Below, in pieces: positions 45,455 to 57,894 of a DNA stretch of 64,000 nt. Every line of letters begins with the position of its first letter. Positions within the stretch are counted from its first letter, which is position 1. Both the position numbers and the translations under genes were made by a program. The notes beneath the pieces are model-generated. The model was not told the origin of the DNA. It was given only the letters and a program-made list of their open reading frames with translations, and searched no databases. Source of the DNA: Cucumis sativus (Eukaryota; Streptophyta; Magnoliopsida; Cucurbitales; Cucurbitaceae); contig NC_026659.2 in NCBI RefSeq assembly GCF_000004075.3, positions 22,090,272 to 22,154,271 of the forward strand. The letters run 5' to 3'.

Positions 45455-48400
45455 ATGGCAGAGACCGAGAAACTAAAACCGAAGGCGCGGCCGATTGTGC
45501 GTCTGGGGATTTTCCTAATTTCACACAGTATTTTCTTCAGGTATGCTGTTGTTTTTACATGGATTTGTTTCTCAGTTCGTATCAGAATCTAGTGATTGAT
45601 TAATGTCCTTGTTCTTTTCTTTCCTTTTTTGCGTGTTTTCTAGCGTGGTTTGCTTCTCTGCAGGGGTTTTAGCTCTTCTACTACTACCAATGTTCGCTAT
45701 GAACACCTACATTTCCGAGAACGCTCTCATGCCAGGTACCTTTGGGTTCTTGCTTAACCCATCAATTTCTATTTATATATATGTATATATATATATTAAC
45801 TTATTATTCATCATTTTTATGCTTTCGTGATTGATCCACTGGTGGTTTGAATGATTTAAGTTAAATTACAAATTAAGATTCATATGTTGTTGTTGCGAAG
45901 TATCTGAAATTATAGGAACATCAAGTTTATGTCTCTTTTTTTTTTTGCACATCTATTCATTTTACTTTTATTTGGATAGACATGACTCTTAACTGTGGTA
46001 TTGTATTTTCCAATAGGGTCTGCAAATTCCATGCTTTCGGGTCGGGAAGTCTCAGAGGCGAACAATTTAGTAAAGGATCTGAAGGGCTTGAATTCAAAAC
46101 CTGGCTCATCGATCTTGTAAGTACTTACTAGACTGGTTGCATCTATTTTATTTCTCCTTTAAAACGATGATGAAAACTTGTTTATGCTTAAGTTGTAATG
46201 CTTAAGATTTTGAGGATTACCACTTCACAGTGTAAAATTTTTCACGATTCATGTCTTGTATGCCCTGACATTAAAATGGTTTTATGCATATGCATGATTT
46301 AAAGGTAAGGCCTTGGAACTCAGTGAACTATTTGTCTAATTGCAAGAATTAAAGTCAATCAAGGGTAGGGTAAACTTCAACTTTCAAGTTCACTTATATA
46401 CCATGGTTCGATTCGCTAAATATTTAAATATGTTATCCAACTTTAGCTATTTTGATGTGAATTTCTCAATGAGTTTAATGTTAGCGTCCTACATTTACAA
46501 TCTTAAGAGGTTAGGAGAAACAGGCAAGCTGGGAAGAGTTATTGTTTGGATAGGTATTAAAAGACTAGTTCTAAAGTTCTCATATGAGCTAAATGTATTA
46601 GATGAATGCTTTTGCCAAAAAGTGGTATGGTTTATTGTTTTTATGATATGTGTGATGTTCTGCGTTAGTTTCATTTTATTTGACCATGTAGTCTAAGCGT
46701 GTGGATTGGCATGTTATGTTCATCAAGATAAATATGGGTGCATAGAGGTGATAAACTAAATTGTGCGACTCTTTTTGCTACTTGCAGTGTCTTCATAGTG
46801 TTAGATACCAAGATTTAGATAGGGCTAAGGGTAGTTAGTTATATAGGCAGTTAGATGGTTATAAATAGGAAGTTAGGGGGGGAAGAAAGGCATGAAGATT
46901 TTGGTGAAGATAATAGGCTGCAACATTCCTTGAAAGAAAGGAAGGGCAGATGGTTAGGGTTTCTTTAAGTGTTCTTGAGTTTCCTTTTACTTGTTTGTTC
47001 TTTTATATTGTAATTTCTGTTGAAGATATCAATAAACATAGACACTATATTGGTGTTCTATCACATAGTTATATAATTATCATTACCATCTTCTTCACAT
47101 TTCCATAAGCATTATCTTCTTCTTCCCCTTCGCTCTGTTAGAGTTCCAAGTCTTTCTTTCTAGTCAACCAATGATAAATTAATTTGAGTTTCAATTCATT
47201 TTTCAGTGGAAGCCAGCAGATTTTGGCACAATATATTTCAAAATTGGGAGCAGATGTTAATTACCACAGGTTCCACCCGCAATCTAGTCAGTTCCATCCA
47301 CTGCACTTTTTCTCTAGCCCTGATTCTGGTATCCTCAAGGACAATGTTAGTTGCATGACGCAGGGTATTAACACTGTTGGCATAATACGAGCACCCCAAG
47401 CAGATGGAAAGGAAGCCATTGTTTTGGTGACACCTTACAATCCTGTTGAGACCAGTCTTCATGATACTTTGTCTCTAGGTATTGCTTATTCAATATTTTC
47501 TTTGCTTACACAAGTAACTTGGTTGGCCAAAGACATTGTTTGGCTTGTTGCGGATTCAAGATATGGAGAATATGCTGCTGTTTCAGCTTGGCTTAGAGAC
47601 TATCACACCCCTGTATTTGGTCAATCCAGCGTGATTGACACAGATGCTTGTTCTGAAACAAATGTCCTTGATGAATTTGAAGCCAACCAAGTGACAGAAA
47701 AAAGGATTCTAGATGATTTTAAACGTGCTGGAACGATGGCTGCAGCCCTTGTTATTAAGGTTTCAAATAGAAGCGAACACTTCGAGGACAGTCTTAGCGT
47801 CTATGCTGAAGCATCTAACGGTCAGATGCCGAACCTCGACCTCATCAATATTGTGAATTACCTAGCAGTACATAGGCAAGGTTTTCGGATTAAAATTGAG
47901 AAATTTTGGCCTTTACTAAACTGCAAATGGCTCAAGGTTTTGGGCGAAGTTTTTGAGTCAATAGGAAAGGTTATTAGAAGCTTGAACTCTGAGTGGAAAT
48001 TTGGCATGTCAGCTTCTGACTATGTTGATGGCACAGCCACACTTGCAAGTTCGTTGTACTACCAGGTGGTTTACACTTCAGTTCATCTTTTAGGAGATTG
48101 TTATTTAGGGTTCATTTAATAAAAGAACGATGGATGTTTTCATTTATGTCTATAATTGGGATTATTTTCACTTAAATTATCCATGTCCTTGACATTAGGC
48201 TGTGGGTATTCCTACTGGTTCGCATGGGGCTTTTCGAGATTACCAAATTGATGCAATTACTGTGGAGATGTCCCCCAAATTTTCTTCTGGTATCAAGGTC
48301 AGGCGTGATGATTTCATACTGCGAGGTGGCCGGTAAGTGCTCATTTTTGCCTCATGCATTTGATAACGTGTCCTCCCACCCTCAACTTTTCAGGGTTCAC

Positions 48401-49980
48401 TACGTGAATAAATGTTTAAAACCCACGATCTCCTGAATGGGGTTAGATCAACATCAAGTAAACTAATATTTATCTACTTTTAAATTATACATTATTTTCC
48501 ATTTTTATCACGTGTTTCACTGTCAATCTTCAATGTTGAAGTTCTAATTTGTAAATTGTTTTATTGGGAATAATATAAAGTACTTTTTGTTCCCTAAAAC
48601 GTACTTCGATTGGCTGTTGGGTTCTCCTTTTAAATGAATAGAATATTTTTCTATTCTTGTTATTCATTCAAGTGAATTTGTTGCCTAAATTCATGTTCAC
48701 ATATGGAAATGAGTTAGATTTTGATGCATTGAATTATCGCCTGGATTTTTTTGTATTAGTGAACTAGATTTTCATGCAGGGAAATGAGCCTAAACTTTGC
48801 AACGAAATTCTCCTGATCCTTTTGATTTGGTTAAGGATTTTGTGGTTGGTTATGCAGGCTAATCGAAGGAGTTGTGCGGTCAGTAAACAACCTCCTGGAG
48901 AAGTTCCATCAGTCATTCTTTCTATACCTTATGGTATCCACCGGCAAATTTGTATCAGTTGGTGTATATATGATTGCCTTTGCTCTGCTTGTTGCTCCCC
49001 TACCCGCAGTTGCGGCCGCTCTCTATTCCTATGCCAATAACTTGAATCTAACCTCAGAAAAGGTCGAACCTCCAGCTCTTGCAAATCCTGACGATGAGCT
49101 TATCGTCTCTTTAAGATCATGGAAATGGCTTAATGCAGCAAAAAGAGTTTTTGTTGTTCATCTATGGGGGGCTATTGTTTCCTTACTTCCCTACTTCATC
49201 TGCCAAATACCTGGTTACAGTCCTACAGAGAACTCTATTATATGGGGGTTGCTTTCACTGCTCTCGCTATTAGTTTTGTCTGTGATATTAGGTTCTCCAT
49301 TTAGTTCCACTAAATCTTACGAACAACGAATTCAAGAGTGGGCTTTCTTGAAAGCAATGACCACCTCAGCGGCCTTTATTGGTTTGTGCCTCATGTCAGT
49401 AATTAACTTTTCTACTGCAGAACTTGGAGCCTTTTTGGTTGTATCAATGTGCTTGTTGGCACATCCCTTGAAGCTTGATTTAGGGGCTGGTAACTTTAAA
49501 GCTCTTTCAAGGGCAGCCTGTAACCTTGTTCTGGGATTCATAGCTTTTCCACCTGTTACTTTCTTCTTGTTTAAAGGTGCTTTGCAAGGTTTCGACAATC
49601 TACATATCGGCGACTTCTGGAACTGGATGGAAACCCTCTGGGCATGGAACAGTGCTACTTTCCTCTACTTAGGTATGGTTCACCTTCCATGCTGGTTATT
49701 ATGTACACAAATTTTACTTCATCCATGTTGAGTACCTTGTTTAGTTTTTTACATAATATTTGATTAAACCAACCAATTAGTAGATTTCTTAGCTTTACTA
49801 AATTTTGTTCCCTTTAGGCTGAACAGTTAATTTATTGAACATCATTTAGTCCCTCAGAAATAGGTTTCAACTGTATTGGAACAAGTTACACGTTCATCCC
49901 TTGTATGGTAGCTTCTGTTTGCAGGGCTTAAAGCCTACTTTGCGTTATTGTTGTTTATACTTGTCGGACTTATACAGTAA
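45455..49980 (+). CDS. GAA1: GPI transamidase subunit GAA1 (7 exons, 713 aa)
   Basis: Exons 45455-45540, 45644-45735, 46017-46116, 47207-48065, 48199-48332, 48858-49672 and 49925-49980, in a consistent phase. GAA1 is a membrane subunit of the ER complex that cleaves the C-terminal signal of precursors and attaches the GPI anchor. The short cytosolic N-terminus MAETEKLKPKARP precedes a first membrane segment (about 17-48). A large lumenal Gaa1 domain, related to M28 peptidases, follows (for example NTVGIIRAPQADGKEAIVLV, WLAKDIVWLVAD, RAGTMAAALVIKV and PTGSHGAFRDYQIDAIT). At least six further membrane segments fill the C-terminal third (VSVGVYMIAFALLVAPLPAV, LLSLLSLLVLSVILG, TTSAAFIGLCLMSVI and others). 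It ends YFALLLFILVGLIQ. Length fits plant homologues such as At5g19130. Intron 3 contains a solo LTR. Confidence 0.93.
46799..47063 (+). mobile_element. Solo LTR (Copia-like) with 5-bp target-site duplication in GAA1 intron 3
   Basis: The 265-bp element begins TGTTAGATACC and ends GGTGTTCTATCA, giving TG...CA borders, and is flanked on both sides by CATAG (46794-46798 and 47064-47068). It has an internal TATA-like TATAAATAGG (about 46861) and an AATAAA signal (about 47031) in plus orientation, as expected of an LTR with promoter and polyadenylation functions. No internal retrotransposon sequence is present, so it is a solo LTR left by recombination. It lies in the same orientation as GAA1. 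Confidence 0.88.
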
Positions 49981-50887
49981 GCTGTTATCCTCTTGAAAAC
50001 TGCTTTTAGCCATATTTCTTTCTCCAATTCTTGGTGTTTCTTGAATTTCTTTCTCCAATTAGATTATGGTAATATAGCGCACATATATAAAGGCAATGAC
50101 AGAATTTGGCAAAAATTAGCCGGTTGAGATTTATTTTAATTTTTGTGAGTCCGTGACTTTGCTCATCCATAGTGTTTCATCTATCTAAAATGAAGACTAA
50201 TGGTACGGATGAGTTTGGTTTTGTTTCAAGCAACCTGGTTTTGCTCCTCTTCTGACTTCAAGGGAATAACCATTTTCTTGTTTCATGTTTATGTTTCCAA
50301 TTTCTTGCTGGTATATAAATTTGGAAACATTTCTTATAAATGATCAATGGCAATTGACTTAATTTTTCTTGAATATGGAGGTTTTGATTCCTATTTCTAT
50401 AGTTGTAGTAAAAGGAATTGGTACTTTTAAGTGTAAAAATGAAAAAGTTATAATCGGATCAACGTTGCCATGGACGAATGGTTCCATTGCCTTCAGACAA
50501 TGTTGGCCAGTGCATTTTCGTCAATTTTGTAGTCGTTCACACTGCCAAACGTGCTGTCACGTCTCACCCATGTGCCACTGTCAGACCTTTATGTGTCGTT
50601 GCACGTGTTGTTGCATGCATTGTCGTATTGGAGCTACACACACTGGTCCTTCCTCCTCAGATAGCGTCGACCATCCAACTTGTGTAACCCTCTTCTTCAT
50701 CTGCGACCTATATTGCTCCCCATGTCTGCTTCATGTATTGCCACCTAATTTTGGACGGCCACCACTACTTTTGTCATCCAATTTGTATGCCTTGCCACCC
50801 ACTGACCTAGGTTATCATCTCGATGTTAAGAATCCTCAAACTTCCTCTTTGAGATTGGCAAATCTTCGGCACATTCCAGATAACGTG
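49981..50887. other. GAA1 3' flank and GC-richer sequence of uncertain origin
   Basis: 49981-50350 should contain the GAA1 3' untranslated region. 50460-50890 has a distinctly higher GC content and an open frame of 187 codons on the plus strand that is rich in Cys, His, Pro and Ser (PSSSDSVDHPTCVTLF, PPNFGRPPLLLSS). It shows no domain I recognise. Because Copia polymerase remnants follow directly, I read it as decayed retrotransposon sequence and not as a gene. Confidence 0.45.
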
Positions 50888-51081
50888 CAAACTTCTTCAG
50901 GAATGTCTGATCAACAACTGGATGGGCTTTGACAACAAATAGCAGTTGGAACAAGGGAACAAGGCAAATGTTCACTGTCAAATACAAACTTCTTCAGGAA
51001 TGTCTGATCAACAACTGGATGGGCTTTGACAACAAATAGCAGTTGGAACAAGGGAACAAGGCAGATGTTCACTGTCAAATA
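50888..51081 (+). repeat. 97-bp tandem direct duplication
   Basis: Bases 50888-50984 and 50985-51081 are identical apart from one A/G difference (GGCAAATG against GGCAGATG). The unit starts CAAACTTCTTCAGGAATGTC and ends in the first residues of the Copia reverse-transcriptase remnant (ATGTTCACTGTCAAATAC), so the duplication happened after or during decay of that element. Confidence 0.9.
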
Positions 51082-51165
51082 CAAGGTGGATGGAACTCTT
51101 GAAAAATACGAGGCAAGGCTAGTGGCAAAGGGGTTTACTTAAATCTATAGTGTTGACTATTAAAA
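51065..51165 (+). pseudogene. Copia (Ty1) reverse-transcriptase fragment
   Basis: The plus strand reads MFTVKYKVDGTLEKYEARLV followed by AKGFT, then a stop, then YSVDY-like residues. This is the start of the Copia RT domain (usual pattern VKYKADG...RYKARLVAKG.TQ..G.DY). Only about 30 codons survive and a stop interrupts them, so it is a dead remnant. Confidence 0.82.
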
Positions 51166-51210
51166 AACTTTGAGTAATTATAATTGATGACCATTTTATG
51201 AATAATAAGT

Positions 51211-51410
51211 AAGGATATAACAATATTTTTAAAAATTGTAAATATAGTAAAACTATCGCCGATAGACTTATATCACTGATAGAATTTGTATGATCTATCA
51301 ATGATAGACCAATATTTACAACATGGTCTATCGGTGATAGACTTTTATGATTGATAGAATTTGACAAATTTAACTATATTTGTAATTTTTAAAAAATGTT
51401 GTTATATATT
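51211..51410. mobile_element. Foldback MITE with GATAGAC sub-repeats, copy 1
   Basis: Left and right arms are inverted: AATTGTAAATATAGTAAAAC on the left and TTAACTATATTTGTAATTTT on the right. Between them are several CTATC-(A/G)-N-TGATAGA units (51258, 51273, 51293, 51325 and nearby), each nearly palindromic. A closely related element occurs at 62513-62710 with the same flank words (AAGGATATAAC on the left, GTTGYTATATA on the right), which supports a mobile family. It has no coding capacity. Confidence 0.8.
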
Positions 51411-51470
51411 TAGTTATTTTATATCTAATTTACATCTAATGGCTAAATTTGTAACTATTTCTTACAGTGG

Positions 51471-54400
51471 ATAATTTATTTTTTGGCTATGGAATTTGAA
51501 AAGGTTGGTAATGAAAAAAAAAACAAAAATCTTCTAACTTCGTTAACATAATTATTTTAATTGGCATATTAACATGAGAAATTATAATAAAATGTAATAA
51601 TCTCACTTGTAAATGACATATGTTCAATTAGACTTTGACATCAATTTAATGTCATTTTCAAGCATATATTTACTCAATTTTGTAACTCAACACCAATTTT
51701 CATGAATTGCTTTAGTTAAATTTTGTACATTTTATATTTAAAAAAAGAAGCATTTTTGGACATAATTATAACTAGTATTTAGGATATAACAATTTTTACA
51801 ATAAATTCTATTGGATTATGTGATATTTACAATTTTTTTAAAATATTGTTATTGATATCATTATAATTTTTCTTTTCATCAACTCTAGAAACCGAAAAGT
51901 TTTCAACAAACTTATTTTTTCTAAAATTGAAAAAATAACACCTTAGAGTAACACAATTTTGTAGATTTATTTAAAACAAAAGCTCTTTTGATTTGACTTT
52001 ATTTGAGAACTCGTGTTAGAGTTAGTCAATAGGTCATCTCTTCTAGCTTTTTAACTTAGGCTGTTATCTACATTTTCTTTTTCATGTGTCTCTCACAATA
52101 TGTTATGTACAAATTACTTTGGGAGAGAAATGAGTATTTTAAAATAATGACTCTATAAGCATTCAACCAATGAGCTTATCTTATGTGATACTACTATCTA
52201 ATATTTTTGGAGATTTATAGTTCTATTTTCATTCTAAAATATCACGGTAATTATTTATAAGCAATTGAATTCGACTCACAAAAATCATTAATTAACTTTT
52301 TAGTAAGTTCTCCACTCGTGCATGTTTCATGTTCGAGATTTTTTTTTTCATGCATCTAATATTTTGAAACTTTTTTTAGTACAACAATTGTAGGGTGAGA
52401 GATTGAACCTCCAACATTTAGAGACAGAAATTGAACCTCCAACTTACTTATACTACTATTAATGTTTGAGCAATTAGATCATTATTATTTTTTCCTTTTG
52501 GTGATGGTTTCTTTTTTACCCAGAGCATGTAATGTTTATTTTTTTTTCTTGTCTACATGTGTCCATGTGGCCTAACAATTAATAGTTATATGTCTTTTTA
52601 GAAGCAACCCTGAAACCGTAGTGAAACAACTAGGGTCATTTTATAAATGCATCATCATCTTCGATCATCAGAGATGAAATGAATCTTACACTAAAACTCT
52701 CTATCTTCCATGTATTATTTCACTGTCTAACTTAATTAAGCATCAAAGTGAATGTGACTAATACCACAACGTTGTGCAAGTTTTCTATTTTGATTGTCAC
52801 ATCCTTCTTGGACCTTCAAATAAATTCACACATATTCACGTGAAGGATAATGTATTTGTCGCGTCCATGTTTTGACATCGACAAGATATATTTTTGGAAA
52901 TAATCTAAAAGTAAACAATTCGTTAAACAGAGAACGAAATTAGTTGAAAAAAATAATCACAAGTTTTTAGGTTCTTGGATAAATAATTATTTTAATTCAT
53001 TCTTGAATATTATGTATAAAAGTTGATAGGATAAAATGAAAATTGTAAGAGTTTGGTTAAATTCTTCTAAAAGAAAAGTTGGCTAAAATAATATCATTTT
53101 AACTTTTATGAATTTTGTTTCCTTTTCCCATTTACTTCGAATAAATCTTACTTACACTCTTAGTTGATTTTTTTCCCCAAAAACATTTAGTCTCTGTTAA
53201 GATTTCTTCTTTTAAATTTCAAATTTTTTTCTGAGTTATCTTTTCTTGCACGAAAATTATTAAAAAATATTTTAAATTACAAAATAGTTGAAAATATTTA
53301 AAAATACCTCAACATTCCTAATTTATAAATAATAGTTAATTCTTAAATTTTGTTATATTTTATAATTATTTTGATTCATTTAGTATATTTGAAAACATCT
53401 CAAATTATTATAATATTATTATTTAATTAATTTTGATAAAATAAAAGAGAAATCGTAAAAAATAGAACATTCCACAAATATTTACATTTACACAGAAATT
53501 AAATTCATGTAGTAAATTTTTTAGTAATTTTGTTCTATAGTGTAAATGTGTAAATAGTTTGTCAAAAAAAATTATACTCTAAAAAACTCCTAGAATAATT
53601 AATTTTTAAAAATAAAATTTAAAATTCATTAAAAATACATAGAATAATACTGGCTAATTGAGGTCGGCAACCCCTTCTCATTTTTTAGTTTTAGTTTTCA
53701 AAATTTTTACTTATTTTTTTACAACCATTTTTACCACGATTTTCATCTAGTAATTAAATAGATAACCGTTGAATAGGAAATCTTATCGATCTTGTCAAAT
53801 TATTTACTAAATTAATAATAAAAATTACAAATAATTAAATGAAATCTGACGTGTTTTCATTATGCCGGTTGAATTAAGTGAATTATTTTAGTTAAATTAA
53901 ATATTATTTACTTGAGCTAAGTTCAATTAATAAACTTAATTTAGAAAAAAGACTAAATATGACTAAAATATATGTGGTTGAGTTCATAAGTATAATTCAT
54001 GAACTAACAAAATTCAAGTCAATGAAATCCACTAAATATAACAAAGGAAAAATTTTAAAGGTATAGTGTCGACTTAATTTTTTTTTTTAAAAAAAAAGAA
54101 ATAGAATGGTTACCATGACCTAAATAAATATCAAATAAGACTTACTAATATATACATGTGTGTGAGATGAAATCTTGAAATAAGAAATAAAATGATATTT
54201 TTGAAGCGAAAATGATTAGTTATAATCTCAATTAATCTTAAACGCATGTCTATATATATTTATAGATTGTATTGTAAAAGAAAAAAGATATTTTATGGTT
54301 TCAACACTTTTTGATTTGATACATATATTTTTTGGTTAAAAACCACTGTTTGATTACTCAACTTGAAGGTAAGTAACGAATTGATATGCAAACTTTGGAA

Positions 54401-54780
54401 GGTAAAGAACGTGTCCCTAGCTAAAAGTTTAATCGGTAAAGTGACTTTGTCCCTTTGTTTATGATTGTCATCCTACCATCCAAAGAAATTAAAAGCCATG
54501 TAAATAAAGATGATCACAGGTGATTCTATTTTGTATGAAGAGATTGGAGACACTATTTGTGGTAGAGGTTTTATTATACATGAAATAATATTTTGTTAGT
54601 CTATATATATGGCTTATTTTCTTGTAAATCCATAAACCAAAGAAGCTGATTAATACAAACAGTTAACAAGAGGTTTTTTTGTATCTTCAATTTGTATGTG
54701 GTAAGGAAAGATTGTTTACGAATTTTGATTCAAATGAGTTGGTCATTTTTTCTTTTGAGGTAATTGGTGTTGTTGAATAC
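51471..54780. other. AT-rich spacer
   Basis: Very AT-rich sequence with long A/T runs (for example a T11/A9 hairpin at 54079-54099). I find no gene, RNA or clear transposon. The open frames here are short and have no domain-like sequence. Confidence 0.5.
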
Positions 54781-54785
54781 AATCT

Positions 54786-55170
54786 CTCTCTCTCTATATA
54801 TAAAGAGATGTAATCCCAATGAATCACAAGTGGGTTGATACAGAGAATTAAAAGGGAGAGAAAGAAAGAGATGAAATTGCATAAAGACACACGTGGAAGG
54901 TGAGGAAGACGCACGTGGAAGTGGAGAGAGGAATGGGTTAATAACCGCCACATCCCCCCGCTTTTCGCGGGCTTCAAATTTTCTCTTTGGCGCCAAAACG
55001 ACACTGTTTCAACAAAGAACACACAAAATTCAATAAATAAAAATAAAATTATGTATTTCCCGCCAAATTGCTCGGGCAGGCCGGGCAAGCACTCATACCG
55101 CCTCAAATTTCAATTTTAAAATTAATAAAAAAGGTGAGGTCATCCAGATAGGCCCAAAAAAGCCCAAATG
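54786..55170. promoter_or_regulatory. Promoter-like block with E2F sites, G-boxes and a TATA box
   Basis: A GC-richer island in AT-rich spacer. Sites seen are TATA-like CTATATATAAAG after a (CT)n tract (about 54786-54808, usable on either strand), G-boxes CACGTG at 54890 and 54912, and E2F-type sites TTTTCGCGGG (54962-54971), palindromic TTTGGCGCCAAA (54986-54997) and TTTCCCGCCAAA (55056-55067). A TATAGGCCCAAAA site-II-like element lies near 55148. In plants such E2F clusters mark S-phase genes. On the minus strand, a 19-codon frame MTNSFESKFVNNLSLPHTN starts just beyond the TATA; on the plus strand, a 14-codon frame starts near 55168. Neither side carries a recognisable protein gene, so the transcript, if any, may be non-coding. 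Confidence 0.55.
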
Positions 55171-57237
55171 GATGAAAACCCGATGATTTCATCATCTCTC
55201 CCTTTTTCCTAAACACAACCACTCACTCCCTACACACATTCAATTTTTTTTTAATTCAAATACATTAATTACTAAAAACACACTAAATTTATTTCCTACA
55301 AAATATTGTTGTTGGAATATTCAATTTTGTTTATTTTGTTGTATTTATATTTTTTAATTACAAATATTATTTTAGTATATATATGTAGGTCAGAAGTTTT
55401 AAATTTTATTTCATTATTTTCAATTCTCTATTTTAGTCCTATTTTTTTTATTAAATCTAAATTTTTAATGACTCAAATTATATTTTTTTACACCATAATT
55501 AGTTAAAGGATACTGGTGAGAGGTTTTTTAAAAAGTATTAGAATCTTTATTTTGTAAGAAAAAAGAGAAGAAGAAAAAAGTTGTTCTTCAAACTATACTT
55601 GTCTCCAAAATTAGTAGCAAACCTAATACATAACCTAAATGATGAGGTCTGATAAATCTTATGAATAAAGGAGAATACATACATTTATGGGAAAAAAAGA
55701 AGAAGAAGAAGAAGAAGAGAATAGTTTAGAATAAATGTAGATTATAAAGAAGAGATATTATTGTAAGGAAGTTAGGATTTGGGTGTGTATTAATTGTGAC
55801 TAATTAAATATCCCTCCTTTTTAATTTATTTTGTTGATGTGTTTTGTAGTCAACAAAAAGGAATCCAATGTTAGAGAGAGAAAGTAGTGTTTGATTTGGT
55901 AGACATATACACATGCCCTTTCCAAGGAATCCAAAGACATATAACTTAAATATTCTTTTCTTTTTCCTTCTAATTAAAATCTTCTCTTACTTTCATTTCT
56001 AAAAAATCCAATCCTCCAACTTATAAAATTGTATCAATTTCAGTGTTCTAATTAAATTATCATATAGTAATTTAATTCTTTTTCTACTATTATAAATTTG
56101 AGAATCTAATTAATATATATATATATATATATTTCTTTATTTTTACTTTAAATTTTGTGAAAATAAATCACATGTTGTAGTTCCAAAATAGTGTAAGACT
56201 GTTATTATTATACTATTCACAAATGGGAGTTCCTTCCAAATAATTAACATTGCATTTTAGAGAATAATCAAAGTGTAGTTAGTTTTTACAATTCTTCTAA
56301 CAAAACTAATAATATTAAAAAGACACTCACTCACTTTCAAACCAATTTTTCGTTAAACATGTCATTTACAAGTACGATTCTCTCTTAATTGAACCATACA
56401 AATATATTTTGTGAAAAAATTTGTAAAATTAACTATATCTCAACTATTTAAGTTCATATACTTGTCACAGTCTCGAATTTTACAAAGTTATGACGTTAGG
56501 ATAAATGGTTAAATTTATATATATATATATAAAATATTCTTTAACTTTGTAGTTTACATTAAAAGTACTTATAAACTTTCAAAAATATCTTTAAACTTTT
56601 GAACGTTGTTAAAAAATTTCATTATCGTTATTTTAGATGGGTAATTTTTTGTTATAGTTTAGCGGGAATAATTTAATTTCAACAATTTCTTAAGCTAAAG
56701 GAGAGCAGAGTAGGTAGTACTATTGTTGGGTGGTTTTTGGAATTTTAACCTTATTAACAATAAAATTGTACAGTCTTATGGTTTGCCAAATGTATTTTGG
56801 AATCAAACCTATCGATTATAATTGTAATATTTATAGTAATAGAATGAGTTTATGTTCTAATGCAAATTAATATTTATGTTCATATTAACCGTTTTGAGTT
56901 TAATTTATAATATAAAACTTATTCCACAACCCTATGTTTTCACGCTTTGCACTTTATTTTTGTTTTAACCTTTGATCACTCATGATTTAGTTTGTTTACG
57001 GTAGTTTAAAATTTTTTTCACAGATGAAGAAACCACAAATTTCTTTTTCTCAAGAAGAGGAAGATGTGACCCAAAAATTTGAAAATAGAGAACTCTAGAA
57101 CTATTAATTAAATACTTTTGATCGTTTGTTTTATATGTTATTTACTTTTAAAATAAAATCTACAAATTTAAAAAGGTCAAAGAAAAAAAAGACATTAATA
57201 TTACAAGTAATTAAACAATCATGACACAAATCTTAAA
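55171..57237. other. AT-rich spacer with microsatellites
   Basis: Contains an (AAG)n tract at about 55699-55719, an (AT)n tract at about 56113-56131 and another near 56517-56530. No gene is supported; the 66-codon frame near 55306 is hydrophobic because of T-rich codons and has no domain. Confidence 0.5.
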
Positions 57238-57894
57238 CACTACAAGAATTTGGAGTATTTCCGACATTGAAATGGGTATCAACCAAACGTACGTCAGAAA
57301 TCTCTTGGTTGGAGGTAATTCAAAGTTTAAAATTCTAAATATAAACTCATTTGAATTTGTTCTTAATTTTCTTTTCTATCATTGGATTTTTTTTATTCTA
57401 ACTCTCCCAATATTTCTTTTTGGTTTTTGTTTTTGTTATATTCAAAGGTTTGGAATGTATTGTAATCGGTCTTTATGTTCTTGGCAATAATGGTAAGTTT
57501 AGAAGGTAAAGTATGGTTTTATTTTTCTTATTGTTTAGTACTTACTGCTTAGTGTGTCTTCATGGTTTAAATTTTGGCATATATGTTTGTTTGTATAGCA
57601 ACTGTAAAAGAGGAGAAAGTTGAAGAAGATGATGAAATGGATGGTTACCTAAGCAAGAAAGATGATGAGATAGGAAAATATATATATTTTTTAAAATAGA
57701 TGATCGTATGACGCACGAGATATAACGTCAAGAGATCCCTTTGACATCTCCAGATGCCTTATTGTGTGCGTTGAGAAATGTCAAAGAATATCTCGTACGT
57801 TGGGGTTTCCTCTGTCGATTTATTTTTTCGGTTTCGATTCCAACGCAAATTTATAAGTCGAAAAATCTTTTTCTGACGTCATTTTCTCGTAGTG
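57238..57894. mobile_element. Small non-autonomous CACTA (En/Spm-like) transposon
   Basis: The left end is CACTACAAGAATTTGG and the right end is ATTTTCTCGTAGTG, whose reverse complement is CACTACGAGAAAAT, so the termini are CACTA inverted repeats matching at 10 of the first 11 bases. The 657-bp element has no transposase frame. Subterminal words (TTCCGACATTG, ACGTACGTCAGAAATC, TTTCTGACGTCA) repeat near both ends as is usual in this superfamily. The flanking bases AAA and TAA match in only two of three positions, so the 3-bp target duplication is not clean. Confidence 0.78.

Noticed and set aside
50369..50932. 187-codon Cys/His-rich plus-strand open frame
   Set aside because: No domain pattern: the Cys and His residues are not in zinc-finger spacing, and the frame runs into Copia remnants and a tandem duplication. 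More likely decayed retroelement sequence.
54687..55106. 139-codon minus-strand open frame across the E2F-rich island
   Set aside because: The frame crosses the promoter-like motifs and a TATA box and reads as low-complexity hydrophobic sequence with no family resemblance; only the sites themselves are reported.
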